Below are positions 1 to 6,994 of a DNA stretch of 7,464 nucleotides, piece after piece (position 1 is the stretch's first letter; every line of letters begins with the position of its first letter). The translations under genes and the position numbers were made by a program. The notes under the pieces are model-generated. The model saw nothing but the letters and a program-made list of their open reading frames with translations, ran no database searches and was not told the DNA's origin. The stretch spans positions 1-7,464 of the forward strand of contig JAITAW010000072.1 of NCBI GenBank assembly GCA_031283905.1. The letters are read 5' to 3'. Source of the stretch: Treponema sp. Its GTDB lineage: Bacteria > Spirochaetota > Spirochaetia > Treponematales > Breznakiellaceae.

Positions 1-316
1 TACCGGATATTTTTTCATTCAAGCCATGGAAAAGCATAAAGGAACCAGCATCATTCTCTCGCAAACGCGATAAATTTTTTGATTGAAATATTAAGCACTG
101 ACAATAATATAAAACAGCAGATTAAAAATCAGTTGGATCAATATGTATTTGAAGGTATTAAATTTCAACAATTGCATAATAATTTACGTTATCCGTTTTA
201 TAATCATATTCAATTATTATTCAATAATTGAATATGATTATAATGACTGTTTATTTATTGAAAACAAAAACAAAGTGTTAAAAAAATGGCTGTCTGATCT
301 TAACAGGAAATTGTAA
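1..316 (+). pseudogene. frameshifted 3' fragment of an unidentified AT-rich gene
   Basis: Protein-like reading is split over frames. Frame 2 is open from the window edge to a TAA at 71-73. Frame 1 is open from 40 to a TGA at 229-231 and gives an Asn/Gln/Lys-rich, hydrophobic-patterned peptide (for example FLIEILS, QLDQYVFEG, LRYPFYNHIQLL). Frame 2 then resumes near 224 (IIEYDYNDCLFIENK...) and ends at a TAA at 314-316. Joining the last two pieces needs a one-base shift near 219-224, which is the loop of a perfect inverted repeat. No start codon with a ribosome binding site is visible, so this is read as the C-terminal remnant of a gene that begins left of the window. I do not recognise the family. 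The base composition is far more AT-rich than the protease operon, which suggests foreign or decaying DNA. A sequencing error at the hairpin could also explain the last shift. Confidence 0.4.
198..243. repeat. perfect 21-bp inverted repeat, 4-nt loop
   Basis: Positions 198-218 and 223-243 are exact reverse complements, separated by the 4-nt loop ATTC at 219-222. The arms are AT-rich (core TCATATTCAATTATT). As RNA it would form a long, weak-per-base but fully paired hairpin on either strand. Neither side has a clear T-tract, so it is not a standard intrinsic terminator. It lies inside the frameshifted gene remnant, and the reading frame changes at the loop. Confidence 0.85.
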
Positions 317-544
317 TAGTTGGATGTACAGGGGAATTTTGTGTAAATGGCCAAAGCCTGGTAGTAAAAAATTTTGAATTCATACAAGCCTCCGACAAAT
401 CATTTATTAAGCATGCTACATATAATCCATTGTTTTTACAACTTTTGAACAATTCCCGGTTCCAGAAAAGTAAAACACAATATTTTTTATAACAAACTCT
501 TTATATTGTATACACTGTGGTATATTTCAACTTGCACATAGAGT
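317..544. other. AT-rich non-coding stretch with a possible IS end
   Basis: No convincing gene is seen on either strand between the left-flank remnant and the 3' end of the lon transcript. At 322-350 the sequence GGATGTACAGGGGAA followed by TTTTGTGTAAATGG has the general look of the outer inverted repeat of IS256-type elements, whose ends commonly carry a GTGTAAA core. No transposase and no convincing second end are present, so at most this is a scar. A minus-strand 27-codon ORF (300-383) has a GGAGG 5 nt before its ATG, but nothing supports it as a gene. Confidence 0.4.
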
Positions 545-564
545 GGTTTTGCGGCACAAAACGC

Positions 565-607
565 AAAAACCTACACGCGCGCGGCAGACTGCCAGATTAA
601 GCGTGTA
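565..607 (-). terminator. possible intrinsic terminator after lon
   Basis: Just past the lon stop codon, minus-strand RNA can pair TACACGC (607-601) with GCGTGTA (578-572). The loop between them contains a small self-complementary GGCAG/CTGCC. The stem is followed by GG and five T residues (569-565). A second inverted repeat (TTTTGCG at 547-553 and CGCAAAA at 562-568) lies next to it. The position suits a terminator for the tig-clpP-clpX-lon transcript, but the main stem is only 7 bp and the T-tract is short, so the call is tentative. Confidence 0.4.
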
Positions 608-608
608 T

Positions 609-3200
609 CTATGCGTCCTCATTAAACAGCGCTTTGAAAGTATCTTCCGCATTCTCAATAAACGCGACGAGCAGCGCGGAGTGTATGTCCTTGTCAAGGT
701 CTTCCCAGTCTTCCTTGTTGCCGGTTGGAATAAGCGCCATGTCCATACCGTTCCGTATTGCGGCAAGGAGCTTCTCTTTAAGCCCGCCTATGGGAAGCAC
801 ACGTCCTGTGAGCGTAAGCTCTCCGGTCATGGCGACACGCGACTTGGGCGGAACCTGGCACAGGCTTGAAAGCAGTGAAGATGCAAGCGCGATGCCCGCC
901 GAAGGTCCGTCTTTAGGAATAGCGCCCTCCGGCACATGGATATGAAAATCAGTTTTAGCTATGTTTTGCTTAAATTTGTATTTCGATTGTACACTTCTAA
1001 TATAAGAAAGGGCTATGCGTCCGCTCTCCTTCATCACGTCGCCCACATTGCCCGTAATAATAAGTTCGCCGGAACCCGGGAAACAGACGGTCTCGACCGG
1101 CAACATAGCGCCGCCTGTTTCCGTCCATGCGAGCCCGTAGGAGACGCCGATACGCGCCTCTTTAAACACCACATCATCCTTGTATTTCCGGCGGTTGAGC
1201 AGTTTTTCCAAATCCGCTATCTTTACCATTCTTCTGAATTCGGAGAGATATTTTCTTTTTGTAGCGCCAAAGGACGCGCCGTTGTCAGGACTGGACCCGA
1301 TGCTGGCGCCAAGCGCCGGACCGCTGGTTGGGGCGCCGAAGCCTTTTTCAACCGCGTACAGCGCAAGACGCCGCGTACAGCGGGCGATTTCCCGCTCAAG
1401 ACTCCGTACGCCGGACTCCATCGTCCAGTGTCGAATTATTTCGCGGATAGTTTCATCTTTGAAAATGATTTTCGCGTCTTTCAAGCCGTTTTCCGCAAGC
1501 TGTCTCGGTATCAAAAACTGCTTTGCGATGGCAAGCTTCTCGTTTTCGCCATATCCCGGTATGTCGATGATTTCCATGCGGTCAAGGAGCGGATACGGTA
1601 TGGTGTGCAGAGAATTCGCCGTGGTGATAAAAAGCGTCTTTGAAAGATCATAGGGTACTTCAAGGTAATGATCCATAAAAGTCGCGTTCTGTTCGGGATC
1701 GAGCACCTCAAGCAAGGCTGACGCCGGATCGCCGCGGAAATCGCCGGACATCTTGTCGATCTCGTCAAGGAGAAATACGGGATTGACGCTGCCCGCCTTG
1801 CGCATGGATTGGATGATCCTGCCGGGAAGGGCGCCTACATAGGTTTTGCGGTGTCCGCGAATTTCGGCTTCGTCCCGTACGCCGCCCAAGGACATACGCA
1901 CAAATTTTCTGCCCAAGCAACGGGCTATGGATTTGCCGAGGCTGGTCTTACCGGTGCCGGGGGGACCGACAAGGCAGAGTATGGGACCCTTTGCGGAGAA
2001 ATTTGGCGTTGAACGGCGCGCCATGTCATGCGTTTTGGCTTCATACGGCGCGTCATGTACAAGGTCTTTTTTATTTTCTTCCTCATTACGTAACAAATTA
2101 TAAACGGCGATGAATTCTACGATCCGCTCTTTCGCCTTTTTCATGGCATAATGATCCTCGTTGAGTATCCTCTCCGCGCGCGCCAAATCCCCTATGTCAT
2201 CGCTGGCTTCGGTCCATGGTATATCGGCCAGCCATTCAAGGTAGGTGCGGATCACGCCGGATTCCGGAGACAACGGCTGAAGTTTCCGAAGACGCGACAA
2301 TTCCTTGCGGGCTTTTAGGAGAACTTCTTCCCCCGGATTTCTCATTTCTATAGCGTGTTCCAGATCGGCGAATTCATCAACAGCCGTATCTTTACCAAGC
2401 TCTTTGTGTATTTCTTTTAATTGTTCGCGGAGGATGTATTCACGGTGGGTCTTTTCCACACGGTTTCGGACATTGCCGGAAATGTTTTTCTGTATGCCGA
2501 AAATTTCATTCTCAATCTCAAGCGTTTCAAGGAGCGTTTCAAGCCGTTCCCGTGTGTCCTCAATCGACAAAAGCTCCGCTTTTTTTTCGGGTTTAAGGGA
2601 AATGCTGTTGCATATGATGTTTACCATCTGTTCGGCGCGTTCGGATTTTTCAATGGCAACCAAGGTTTCAGCGCTTATTTTTCTGGTGAATCCGGCGTAT
2701 TGGCTAAAGGATTTCTGAACGCTTCTCATAAGCGCGTTTATAACCGCCGTGTATCCATCGCGTTCAGCGCCGGCGGCATTGCCGGCGCTGTTCTGTTCGT
2801 AAGCGGCGCCGACAGGCGACACTTTTACCAGCGCCACATCCTGCGTCCGGTGCCGCCGGGCGCTTGGGTCGATAATCGCGCGGTACTCACCCTGTAGCAC
2901 CGCGCGGTAGCTGTTGTCCGGCAGTCTCAGATACTGGATGATGCTGGCGACAGTACCTGCCGGGTACGTCTCGCCGGTCTCCGCATTCCTGATACACGAA
3001 GCGAAAAGCCGGCGCTCCCGTTTGAGCGCCTCGTCAATGGCGCATATACCCGCCTTATAGGTGATAAACACGGGAAGTACGGTATTGGGAAACAGGACTA
3101 ACTCTCTCAGCGGCAGGAGGGGAAACACTTCCGTAGCCTGTACAGAATTTTTTGAACCAGACAAGCTGGAAAAAAATTTTGCGGCGCCAGAAAATTTCAT
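609..3200 (-). CDS. lon: ATP-dependent protease Lon (La), LonA type
   Basis: Lon is a cytoplasmic homo-hexameric AAA+ serine protease that degrades misfolded and selected regulatory proteins. The 863-residue product has, in order: the N-terminal substrate-binding domain (from about 24, [13 protein letters not shown]); a helical region ([16 protein letters not shown], 254-269); the ATPase with Walker A GPPGTGKT (412-419) and Walker B FLLDEIDK (476-483); and the protease domain with PKDGPSAGI, catalytic Ser767, and GGLKEK, catalytic Lys810. Typical LonA proteins have about 780-820 residues. The excess lies in linker segments: an Ala/Gly-rich stretch near 129-150, an extra loop near 376-403 just before the ATPase, and a Gly/Ala/Ser-rich stretch near 620-648. 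All catalytic parts are intact. The ATG overlaps the clpX stop as ATGA and no strong Shine-Dalgarno is visible, so translation is probably coupled to clpX. The stop is TAG. Confidence 0.97.
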   Translation of the reverse strand: MKFSGAAKFFSSLSGSKNSVQATEVFPLLPLRELVLFPNTVLPVFITYKAGICAIDEALKRERRLFASCIRNAETGETYPAGTVASIIQYLRLPDNSYRAVLQGEYRAIIDPSARRHRTQDVALVKVSPVGAAYEQNSAGNAAGAERDGYTAVINALMRSVQKSFSQYAGFTRKISAETLVAIEKSERAEQMVNIICNSISLKPEKKAELLSIEDTRERLETLLETLEIENEIFGIQKNISGNVRNRVEKTHREYILREQLKEIHKELGKDTAVDEFADLEHAIEMRNPGEEVLLKARKELSRLRKLQPLSPESGVIRTYLEWLADIPWTEASDDIGDLARAERILNEDHYAMKKAKERIVEFIAVYNLLRNEEENKKDLVHDAPYEAKTHDMARRSTPNFSAKGPILCLVGPPGTGKTSLGKSIARCLGRKFVRMSLGGVRDEAEIRGHRKTYVGALPGRIIQSMRKAGSVNPVFLLDEIDKMSGDFRGDPASALLEVLDPEQNATFMDHYLEVPYDLSKTLFITTANSLHTIPYPLLDRMEIIDIPGYGENEKLAIAKQFLIPRQLAENGLKDAKIIFKDETIREIIRHWTMESGVRSLEREIARCTRRLALYAVEKGFGAPTSGPALGASIGSSPDNGASFGATKRKYLSEFRRMVKIADLEKLLNRRKYKDDVVFKEARIGVSYGLAWTETGGAMLPVETVCFPGSGELIITGNVGDVMKESGRIALSYIRSVQSKYKFKQNIAKTDFHIHVPEGAIPKDGPSAGIALASSLLSSLCQVPPKSRVAMTGELTLTGRVLPIGGLKEKLLAAIRNGMDMALIPTGNKEDWEDLDKDIHSALLVAFIENAEDTFKALFNEDA

Positions 3201-4453
3201 GCGCTTTTCTGAATAGAAATAATCTCAGGCGGCGTTAATTTTTCTACCGTATTTTTTGTAATGATAACCTTCATGTGATCCCGTCCGCGCATTGAAGGAA
3301 TTTCAAACATGATGTCCGTCAAGAGCTTTTCCACAATAGAGCGAATGCCGCGAGCGCCGGTTTTCTGTTTGATGGCGGTACCGGCAATGGCATTGATGGC
3401 TTCTTCGGTAAATTCAAGTTGCACATCGTCAAACGACATGGACGCTTGGTACTGCTTGACAATGGCGTTTTTCGGCTCGGTGATGATCCGTTTCAGATCA
3501 TCAAGTTTAAGCTCGTCAAGGCTTACGGCAATGGGAAGCCTTCCGATAAATTCCGGTATCATGCCGAAATGAATAAGATCGTCAGGATGAAGGGCATCGT
3601 ACAGTTTTTTGAGATTTCTCTCCGAACGGTCCGCGATATCCGTGCCAAAGCCCATAGGCCGCTGCACAACCCGCTGTTCGATGATTTTATCAAGCCCCAC
3701 AAAAGCTCCGCCACAGATAAACAGGATGTTCGTAGTGTCAATGCGGAGCATCTCTTGATTCGGATGCTTGCGCCCGCCCTGTGGAGGCACCGAGGCGAAG
3801 GTTCCTTCTATTATTTTAAGCAACGCCTGCTGTACGCCTTCGCCGGAAACATCGCGTGTAATAGAGATGTTCTCCCCTTTGCGGGCGATTTTATCGATCT
3901 CGTCAATGTACACGATCCCCCGTTCAGCAGCCGCTATGTTGTTGCCCGCGTTCTGGATGAGCTTGAGAAGAATGTTTTCCACATCTTCACCTACATATCC
4001 CGCTTCGGTAAGGGTGGTGGCGTCCACAATGGCGTACGGAACCTTGAGCTTGCGCGCCAAGGTTTTCGCAAGCAACGTCTTTCCGGTACCGGTTGGCCCT
4101 ATCATCAGCACATTGGATTTCTCAATTTCAACATCGCCGGTTTCTTTTCTGGGATTCGCTATGCGCTTGTAGTGGTTGTACACCGCAACGGACAACGCCT
4201 TCTTCGCGCTGTCCTGTCCTATCACGAATTGATCAAGATAATCCTTGATTTCCTTGGGAGCCGGAATTTCTTCGGTAAACTTCGATGAAACATCGCCCGC
4301 TTCATCAAGAAGAATGGCATTGCATAATTCTATACATTCATTGCAAATGTAAATGTCACGCGGACCTGCTATAAGCCGCCGTGATATATCGGCGCTTTTC
4401 CCGCAAAAAGAGCATGTGTTTTCTTCCCGACCGCTACTACGAAACCTTGCCAT
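3197..4453 (-). CDS. clpX: ATP-dependent Clp protease ATP-binding subunit ClpX
   Basis: ClpX is the AAA+ unfoldase that recognises tagged substrates and threads them into the ClpP chamber. The 418-residue product matches the usual length. It has the N-terminal zinc-binding domain with Cys14, Cys17, Cys37 and Cys40, Walker A GPTGTGKT (119-126), the pore loop GYVG (152-155), Walker B VYIDEIDK (181-188), an RKH loop (228-230) and the sensor-2 region GARGIRS (366-372). The ClpP-docking loop, usually IGF in this family, reads MGF (267-269) here, a mild variation. The start at 4453 is preceded by GGGAG about 4 nt upstream, inside the end of clpP; the two genes overlap by 17 nt in different frames. 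Together with the adjacent clpP it encodes the complete ClpXP machine. Confidence 0.98.
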   Translation of the reverse strand: MARFRSSGREENTCSFCGKSADISRRLIAGPRDIYICNECIELCNAILLDEAGDVSSKFTEEIPAPKEIKDYLDQFVIGQDSAKKALSVAVYNHYKRIANPRKETGDVEIEKSNVLMIGPTGTGKTLLAKTLARKLKVPYAIVDATTLTEAGYVGEDVENILLKLIQNAGNNIAAAERGIVYIDEIDKIARKGENISITRDVSGEGVQQALLKIIEGTFASVPPQGGRKHPNQEMLRIDTTNILFICGGAFVGLDKIIEQRVVQRPMGFGTDIADRSERNLKKLYDALHPDDLIHFGMIPEFIGRLPIAVSLDELKLDDLKRIITEPKNAIVKQYQASMSFDDVQLEFTEEAINAIAGTAIKQKTGARGIRSIVEKLLTDIMFEIPSMRGRDHMKVIITKNTVEKLTPPEIISIQKSA

Positions 4454-5051
4454 TTTTCTCCCTTCTCAAAATAGAATCCGCTATGCCGTACGCTACCGCG
4501 TCATCCGCCAGCATGTAAAAATCCCGCTCCATATCTAAAGCGACCTTTTCGGCCTCCTTGCCGGTATGCCGCGCAAAAATCTCAATGGTCAATTTCTTTA
4601 ATCTGACGATCTCTTTTGATTGAATTCCGATATCCAACGCCTGACCACGCGCGCCGCCCCACGGCTGGTGAATCAGCACCCGCGAAGACGGCAACACCAT
4701 GCGCTTGCCCTTGGCGCCCGCGGTCAGAATAAGCGCCGCCATGCTCGCCGCCTGGCCAATACAGATGGTCTGTACATCGCTCTTTACATACTGCATGGTA
4801 TCGTAGACGGCTAATCCGGCGGTTACGGACCCGCCCGGTGAATTGACGTACAGGTTGATATCCTTTTCGGTGTCCTGCCCATCCAAAAACAGAAGCTGCG
4901 CTACCACCAAATCTGCGGAAAGATCGGTGATTTCGCCGTCAAGAAATACAATCCTGTCTTTAAGCAACCGCGAGTAAATGTCGTAAGAGCGTTCCCCCAT
5001 GCCCGTTTGCTCGACAACAATAGGCACAAGGTTGTTCATTTGTTCGTACAT
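4437..5051 (-). CDS. clpP: ATP-dependent Clp protease proteolytic subunit ClpP
   Basis: ClpP is the serine peptidase that forms a double-heptamer chamber and cuts proteins delivered by ClpX. The 204-residue product has the complete catalytic triad: Ser103 in GQAASMAA, His128 in VLIHQP and Asp177 in MERDFYM. Other family blocks are RIVFLDGEI (33-41), the oxyanion-side NSPGGSV (70-76) and the handle-helix region after 145. The N-terminus has only a short leader before the conserved PIVVEQT, as in mature or lightly processed forms. The ATG at 5051 follows AGGAG with a 6-nt spacer and begins 3 nt after the tig stop; a second in-frame ATG at 5039 lacks such a site. It sits between the chaperone gene tig and its own partner clpX. 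The stop is TAG. Confidence 0.98.
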   Translation of the reverse strand: MYEQMNNLVPIVVEQTGMGERSYDIYSRLLKDRIVFLDGEITDLSADLVVAQLLFLDGQDTEKDINLYVNSPGGSVTAGLAVYDTMQYVKSDVQTICIGQAASMAALILTAGAKGKRMVLPSSRVLIHQPWGGARGQALDIGIQSKEIVRLKKLTIEIFARHTGKEAEKVALDMERDFYMLADDAVAYGIADSILRREKNGKVS

Positions 5052-5054
5052 TGA

Positions 5055-6434
5055 TTACTCCTTGTCTTCCATGATCGTGAGATAGTCCTTTTCACCGCCG
5101 CTTTTGATGATGTTTTTCGAGAGCAGGATATCAAACAGTTTGTTTTCTTTAATGTCATCCTCAAGATAGGACTTCATGTTTTCCTGTTCGTAGATTTTTT
5201 TGATTTCTTCAAGGCTTTGCCCGCTCCGCCCGCCGTGTTCCGCCTGATGTTCAAGCGCTTTCTCAATATCTTCTTCCGTTGCTTCAATATTCAGTTCCTT
5301 CATCAGCGTTTCAATGACAAGGCGTGAATGGAGCGTCTTCGTTGCCTCAGGCCTCCAGAGCGCTTCAAATTCAGCAAGCCCCTTCTCGGATCTTGCGATA
5401 TTCTCCTTGACCGTATCAACAGGCATGTTCAACTGACGGGCAAAATTCCGCCACTGCGCATCAAACTGCACGCGGATCATGCTTTCGGGAATATCAATCG
5501 GCGTATTCTCCATTATTTTTTCCAGCAACGCATTGATCTTGATGGTTTTCAATCGATGTTCAAGACCATGCTCAAGCCGCTCCCTGATGCTGTTCTTGAG
5601 ATCGTCCAAGGTCTTGAACTTTTCATCAACATCCTGCGCCAACTCATCATCCAGATCGGGCAGTTTTTTTTCTTTCAGGTTCGTAAGCGTAACGCGGATT
5701 TTTTTGGTTTTCCCGGCTAAATCCTTGTCTTCAAAATCTTCCGCAAAGGTTTTCTCAATATGCTTGGTCTCGCCTTTTTTCAAACCGGTGAGATCATCGT
5801 CAAATTTGAAAAAAGTACGTCCGCTGCCAATGGTAAACACGAAGTCCTCGCGCTCCGAGCCTTTCTCAACCTCGCCTTCCGCAGTCAGCTCGCAGTAATT
5901 TACCGTAGCGACATCGCCTTTCACCGCAGGCACGGTTTCGTCTTTGTCAAAGACAATGGCGTTCCGCTCGCGCACCGCCCCCAATTCGCGGTTGACATCC
6001 TCATCCATAATGCGAACGTCAGGCGTCTCAATTTCAAGCCCCGTGTACTGCCCTATCGTGATTTTCGGGAATACATCGTAGGCTACCGTAAACGTGTAAT
6101 CCTCGCCCAAGGTAATGTTTGAAGGCTCGCCTTCAAGCGCGGGCGGTGAATAGGCGAGCGGCATATCTTCTTTGGGGAAGGATTCGTTTTGAAAAACGGT
6201 TTCTATTGCGCGTTCAACAATATGTCCGGTAATATCGCTTACAAGACCGGGTCCAAACTTGCGTTCAATCACATTTTTGGGGACTTTCCCCTTTCTGAAA
6301 CCTGGAATTTGAATATCTTTACTAAAATCATTTAGAATATTGTCATATTCCAATTTAACGTCATCTTTTCCGATAGAAACAACCAGTTGTATACGGGAAT
6401 GCTCAAGACGGGTGATTTCTTTTGATATGGTCAC
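5055..6434 (-). CDS. tig: trigger factor, ribosome-associated chaperone/PPIase
   Basis: Trigger factor binds at the ribosomal exit tunnel next to protein L23, shields nascent chains and has peptidyl-prolyl isomerase activity. The 459-residue product carries the ribosome-binding signature GFRKGKVP (45-52) in the N-terminal domain. An FKBP-like PPIase domain spans roughly 155-250 (YCELTAEGEVEKGS, FTIGSGR, KKGETKHI). A long Lys/Glu-rich helical C-terminal chaperone domain follows and contains the family block TPIDIPESMI (311-320). The start is GTG at 6434, supported by GAGG (6441-6444) 6 nt upstream and by alignment of the N-terminus with family members; no upstream in-frame ATG is needed. It is the first gene of the operon and is served by the promoter at 6508-6536. 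The slightly long, acidic tail (ending IMEDKE) is not unusual. Confidence 0.97.
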   Translation of the reverse strand: MTISKEITRLEHSRIQLVVSIGKDDVKLEYDNILNDFSKDIQIPGFRKGKVPKNVIERKFGPGLVSDITGHIVERAIETVFQNESFPKEDMPLAYSPPALEGEPSNITLGEDYTFTVAYDVFPKITIGQYTGLEIETPDVRIMDEDVNRELGAVRERNAIVFDKDETVPAVKGDVATVNYCELTAEGEVEKGSEREDFVFTIGSGRTFFKFDDDLTGLKKGETKHIEKTFAEDFEDKDLAGKTKKIRVTLTNLKEKKLPDLDDELAQDVDEKFKTLDDLKNSIRERLEHGLEHRLKTIKINALLEKIMENTPIDIPESMIRVQFDAQWRNFARQLNMPVDTVKENIARSEKGLAEFEALWRPEATKTLHSRLVIETLMKELNIEATEEDIEKALEHQAEHGGRSGQSLEEIKKIYEQENMKSYLEDDIKENKLFDILLSKNIIKSGGEKDYLTIMEDKE

Positions 6435-6507
6435 GAATTTCCTCTTGTATATAAAATTTTAAGCATGAGTCTTCAAACATGGTGCTGTTTGGAAGAGCTT
6501 ATATAGT

Positions 6508-6536
6508 AGTATACAAAATTTTGAAGAGAATGTCAA
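6508..6536 (-). promoter_or_regulatory. sigma70-type promoter of tig-clpP-clpX-lon
   Basis: On the minus strand TTGACA (6536-6531) is followed by exactly 17 nt and then TATACT (6513-6508). That is a perfect -35 box, the optimal spacer and a 5-of-6 match to the -10 box. Transcription would start near 6500, giving an untranslated leader of about 65 nt before the GTG of tig. The spacer contains the palindrome CAAAATTTTG (6514-6523). No CIRCE-like heat-shock operator is visible. No equally good promoter was noticed inside the operon. Confidence 0.8.
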
Positions 6537-6641
6537 TATACCGCATTGCCTCATGTAAAAATCTGGACATGGAAACCTATTCTCCGTGGAGTTCGCAACC
6601 CGCTGACAAGCAGTTCGACCGCAGGGCGTATCCCGCAATAG

Positions 6642-6911
6642 CGGAAGGGAAACCGGGAGATAGAACGGCTGCAAGGAGTCTCGGAGATTGGGCCGGTGGA
6701 TATATCGGAGCACTGGTGAGGTATGGAGGAACAACGGAAGCGGGGAACGGGTATCCGCAGGCGTTACTGGTACAGGAGGCGTGGGCGCTGATACGAACAA
6801 AGAACGGAGGAGCGTTGAAAGAGCGGTATATGACGAAGAAGAAGAGGTTGGGAAGAAAAAAGCCCTAGCGGCGATAAGCGCGATGGTTAGGGGAATTATA
6901 AGGAAGAAAGT
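6642..6911 (+). pseudogene. decayed IS110/IS116/IS902-family transposase fragment
   Basis: Three reading frames together spell the C-terminal half of an IS110-family transposase. Frame 3 (6651-6698) reads NREIERLQGVSEIGPV, like the conserved segment before the helix-hairpin-helix (typically LxTIPGIGP). Frame 2 (6719-6865) reads RYGGTTEAGNGYPQALLVQ then EAWALIRTKNGGALKERY, like the family block G-x-T-K-x-G-N-R-Y-x-R-x-L-L-V-E-A-A-W. Frame 1 (to about 6911) reads KKALAAISAMVRGIIRKK, like the family's basic KKAIVAIARKL tail. Compared with the family, roughly 30-40 residues are missing between the first two blocks, and two frameshifts and no start codon are present. It is therefore a dead remnant. 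The 129-residue open frame 6479-6868 on this strand is partly this fragment and should not be taken as an intact gene. The assignment rests on remembered family motifs. Confidence 0.7.
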
Positions 6912-6912
6912 C

Positions 6913-6941
6913 TTGACAAACAATGCGCTTTATATTACCAT
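6913..6941 (+). promoter_or_regulatory. candidate promoter for the SPFH gene
   Basis: TTGACA (6913-6918) is a perfect -35 box. At 17 nt spacing the -10 position reads TACCAT (6936-6941), only a 4-of-6 match. TATATT at 6931-6936 is a better -10 sequence but only 12 nt away. The candidate -10 overlaps the first palindrome of the operator-like cluster, which suits a repressible promoter. The -10 assignment is uncertain. Confidence 0.45.
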
Positions 6942-6967
6942 ATCAATATGGTATCATAATGATACCA
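6936..6967. promoter_or_regulatory. operator-like palindrome cluster upstream of the SPFH gene
   Basis: Two overlapping inverted repeats share their middle arm. TACCATAT (6936-6943) pairs with ATATGGTA (6946-6953). TGGTATCAT (6949-6957) pairs with ATGATACCA (6959-6967) around a single central A. The cluster thus has three half-sites of the type TGGTA/TACCA. It also shows an 11-bp near-direct repeat (6940-6950 and 6951-6961, 8 of 11 identical), one helical turn apart. It lies between a TTGACA box and the ribosome binding site, where a dimeric repressor would block transcription. It is not followed by a T-tract, so a terminator is less likely. Confidence 0.6.
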
Positions 6968-6983
6968 AAATAATCTTTATAAT

Positions 6984-6988
6984 GGAGG
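6984..6988 (+). promoter_or_regulatory. ribosome binding site of the SPFH gene
   Basis: GGAGG lies 6 nt before the ATG at 6995 and only 3 nt before the in-frame ATG at 6992. The spacing favours 6995 as the start. The two choices differ by one methionine. Confidence 0.75.
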
Positions 6989-6994
6989 AAGATG

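Noticed and set aside
300..383. 27-codon minus-strand ORF with GGAGG 5 nt before its ATG
   Set aside because: Too short to judge. It overlaps the gene remnant and the possible IS end, and its peptide has no recognisable features.
936..1643. 235-codon plus-strand ORF opposite lon
   Set aside because: It is antisense to the conserved Lon protease and ATPase domains, with no family features; a mirror of lon codon usage.
3419..4288. 289-codon plus-strand ORF opposite clpX
   Set aside because: It lies wholly antisense to a clearly coding clpX, has no recognisable motif and reflects the codon bias of the real gene.
6479..6868. 129-codon plus-strand ORF as an intact gene
   Set aside because: Only its last half carries transposase-like sequence, and the matching blocks continue in other frames. 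Its ATG lies in the tig leader, opposite the promoter, with no Shine-Dalgarno.
6459..6923. 154-codon minus-strand ORF upstream of tig
   Set aside because: It is antisense to the IS110-type fossil, covers the tig promoter and leader, and its peptide is a low-complexity Ser/Pro/Leu mix without a ribosome binding site.
6936..6967. Intrinsic terminator for the IS remnant
   Set aside because: The stems are AT-rich and no U-tract follows; the position before a ribosome binding site fits an operator better.
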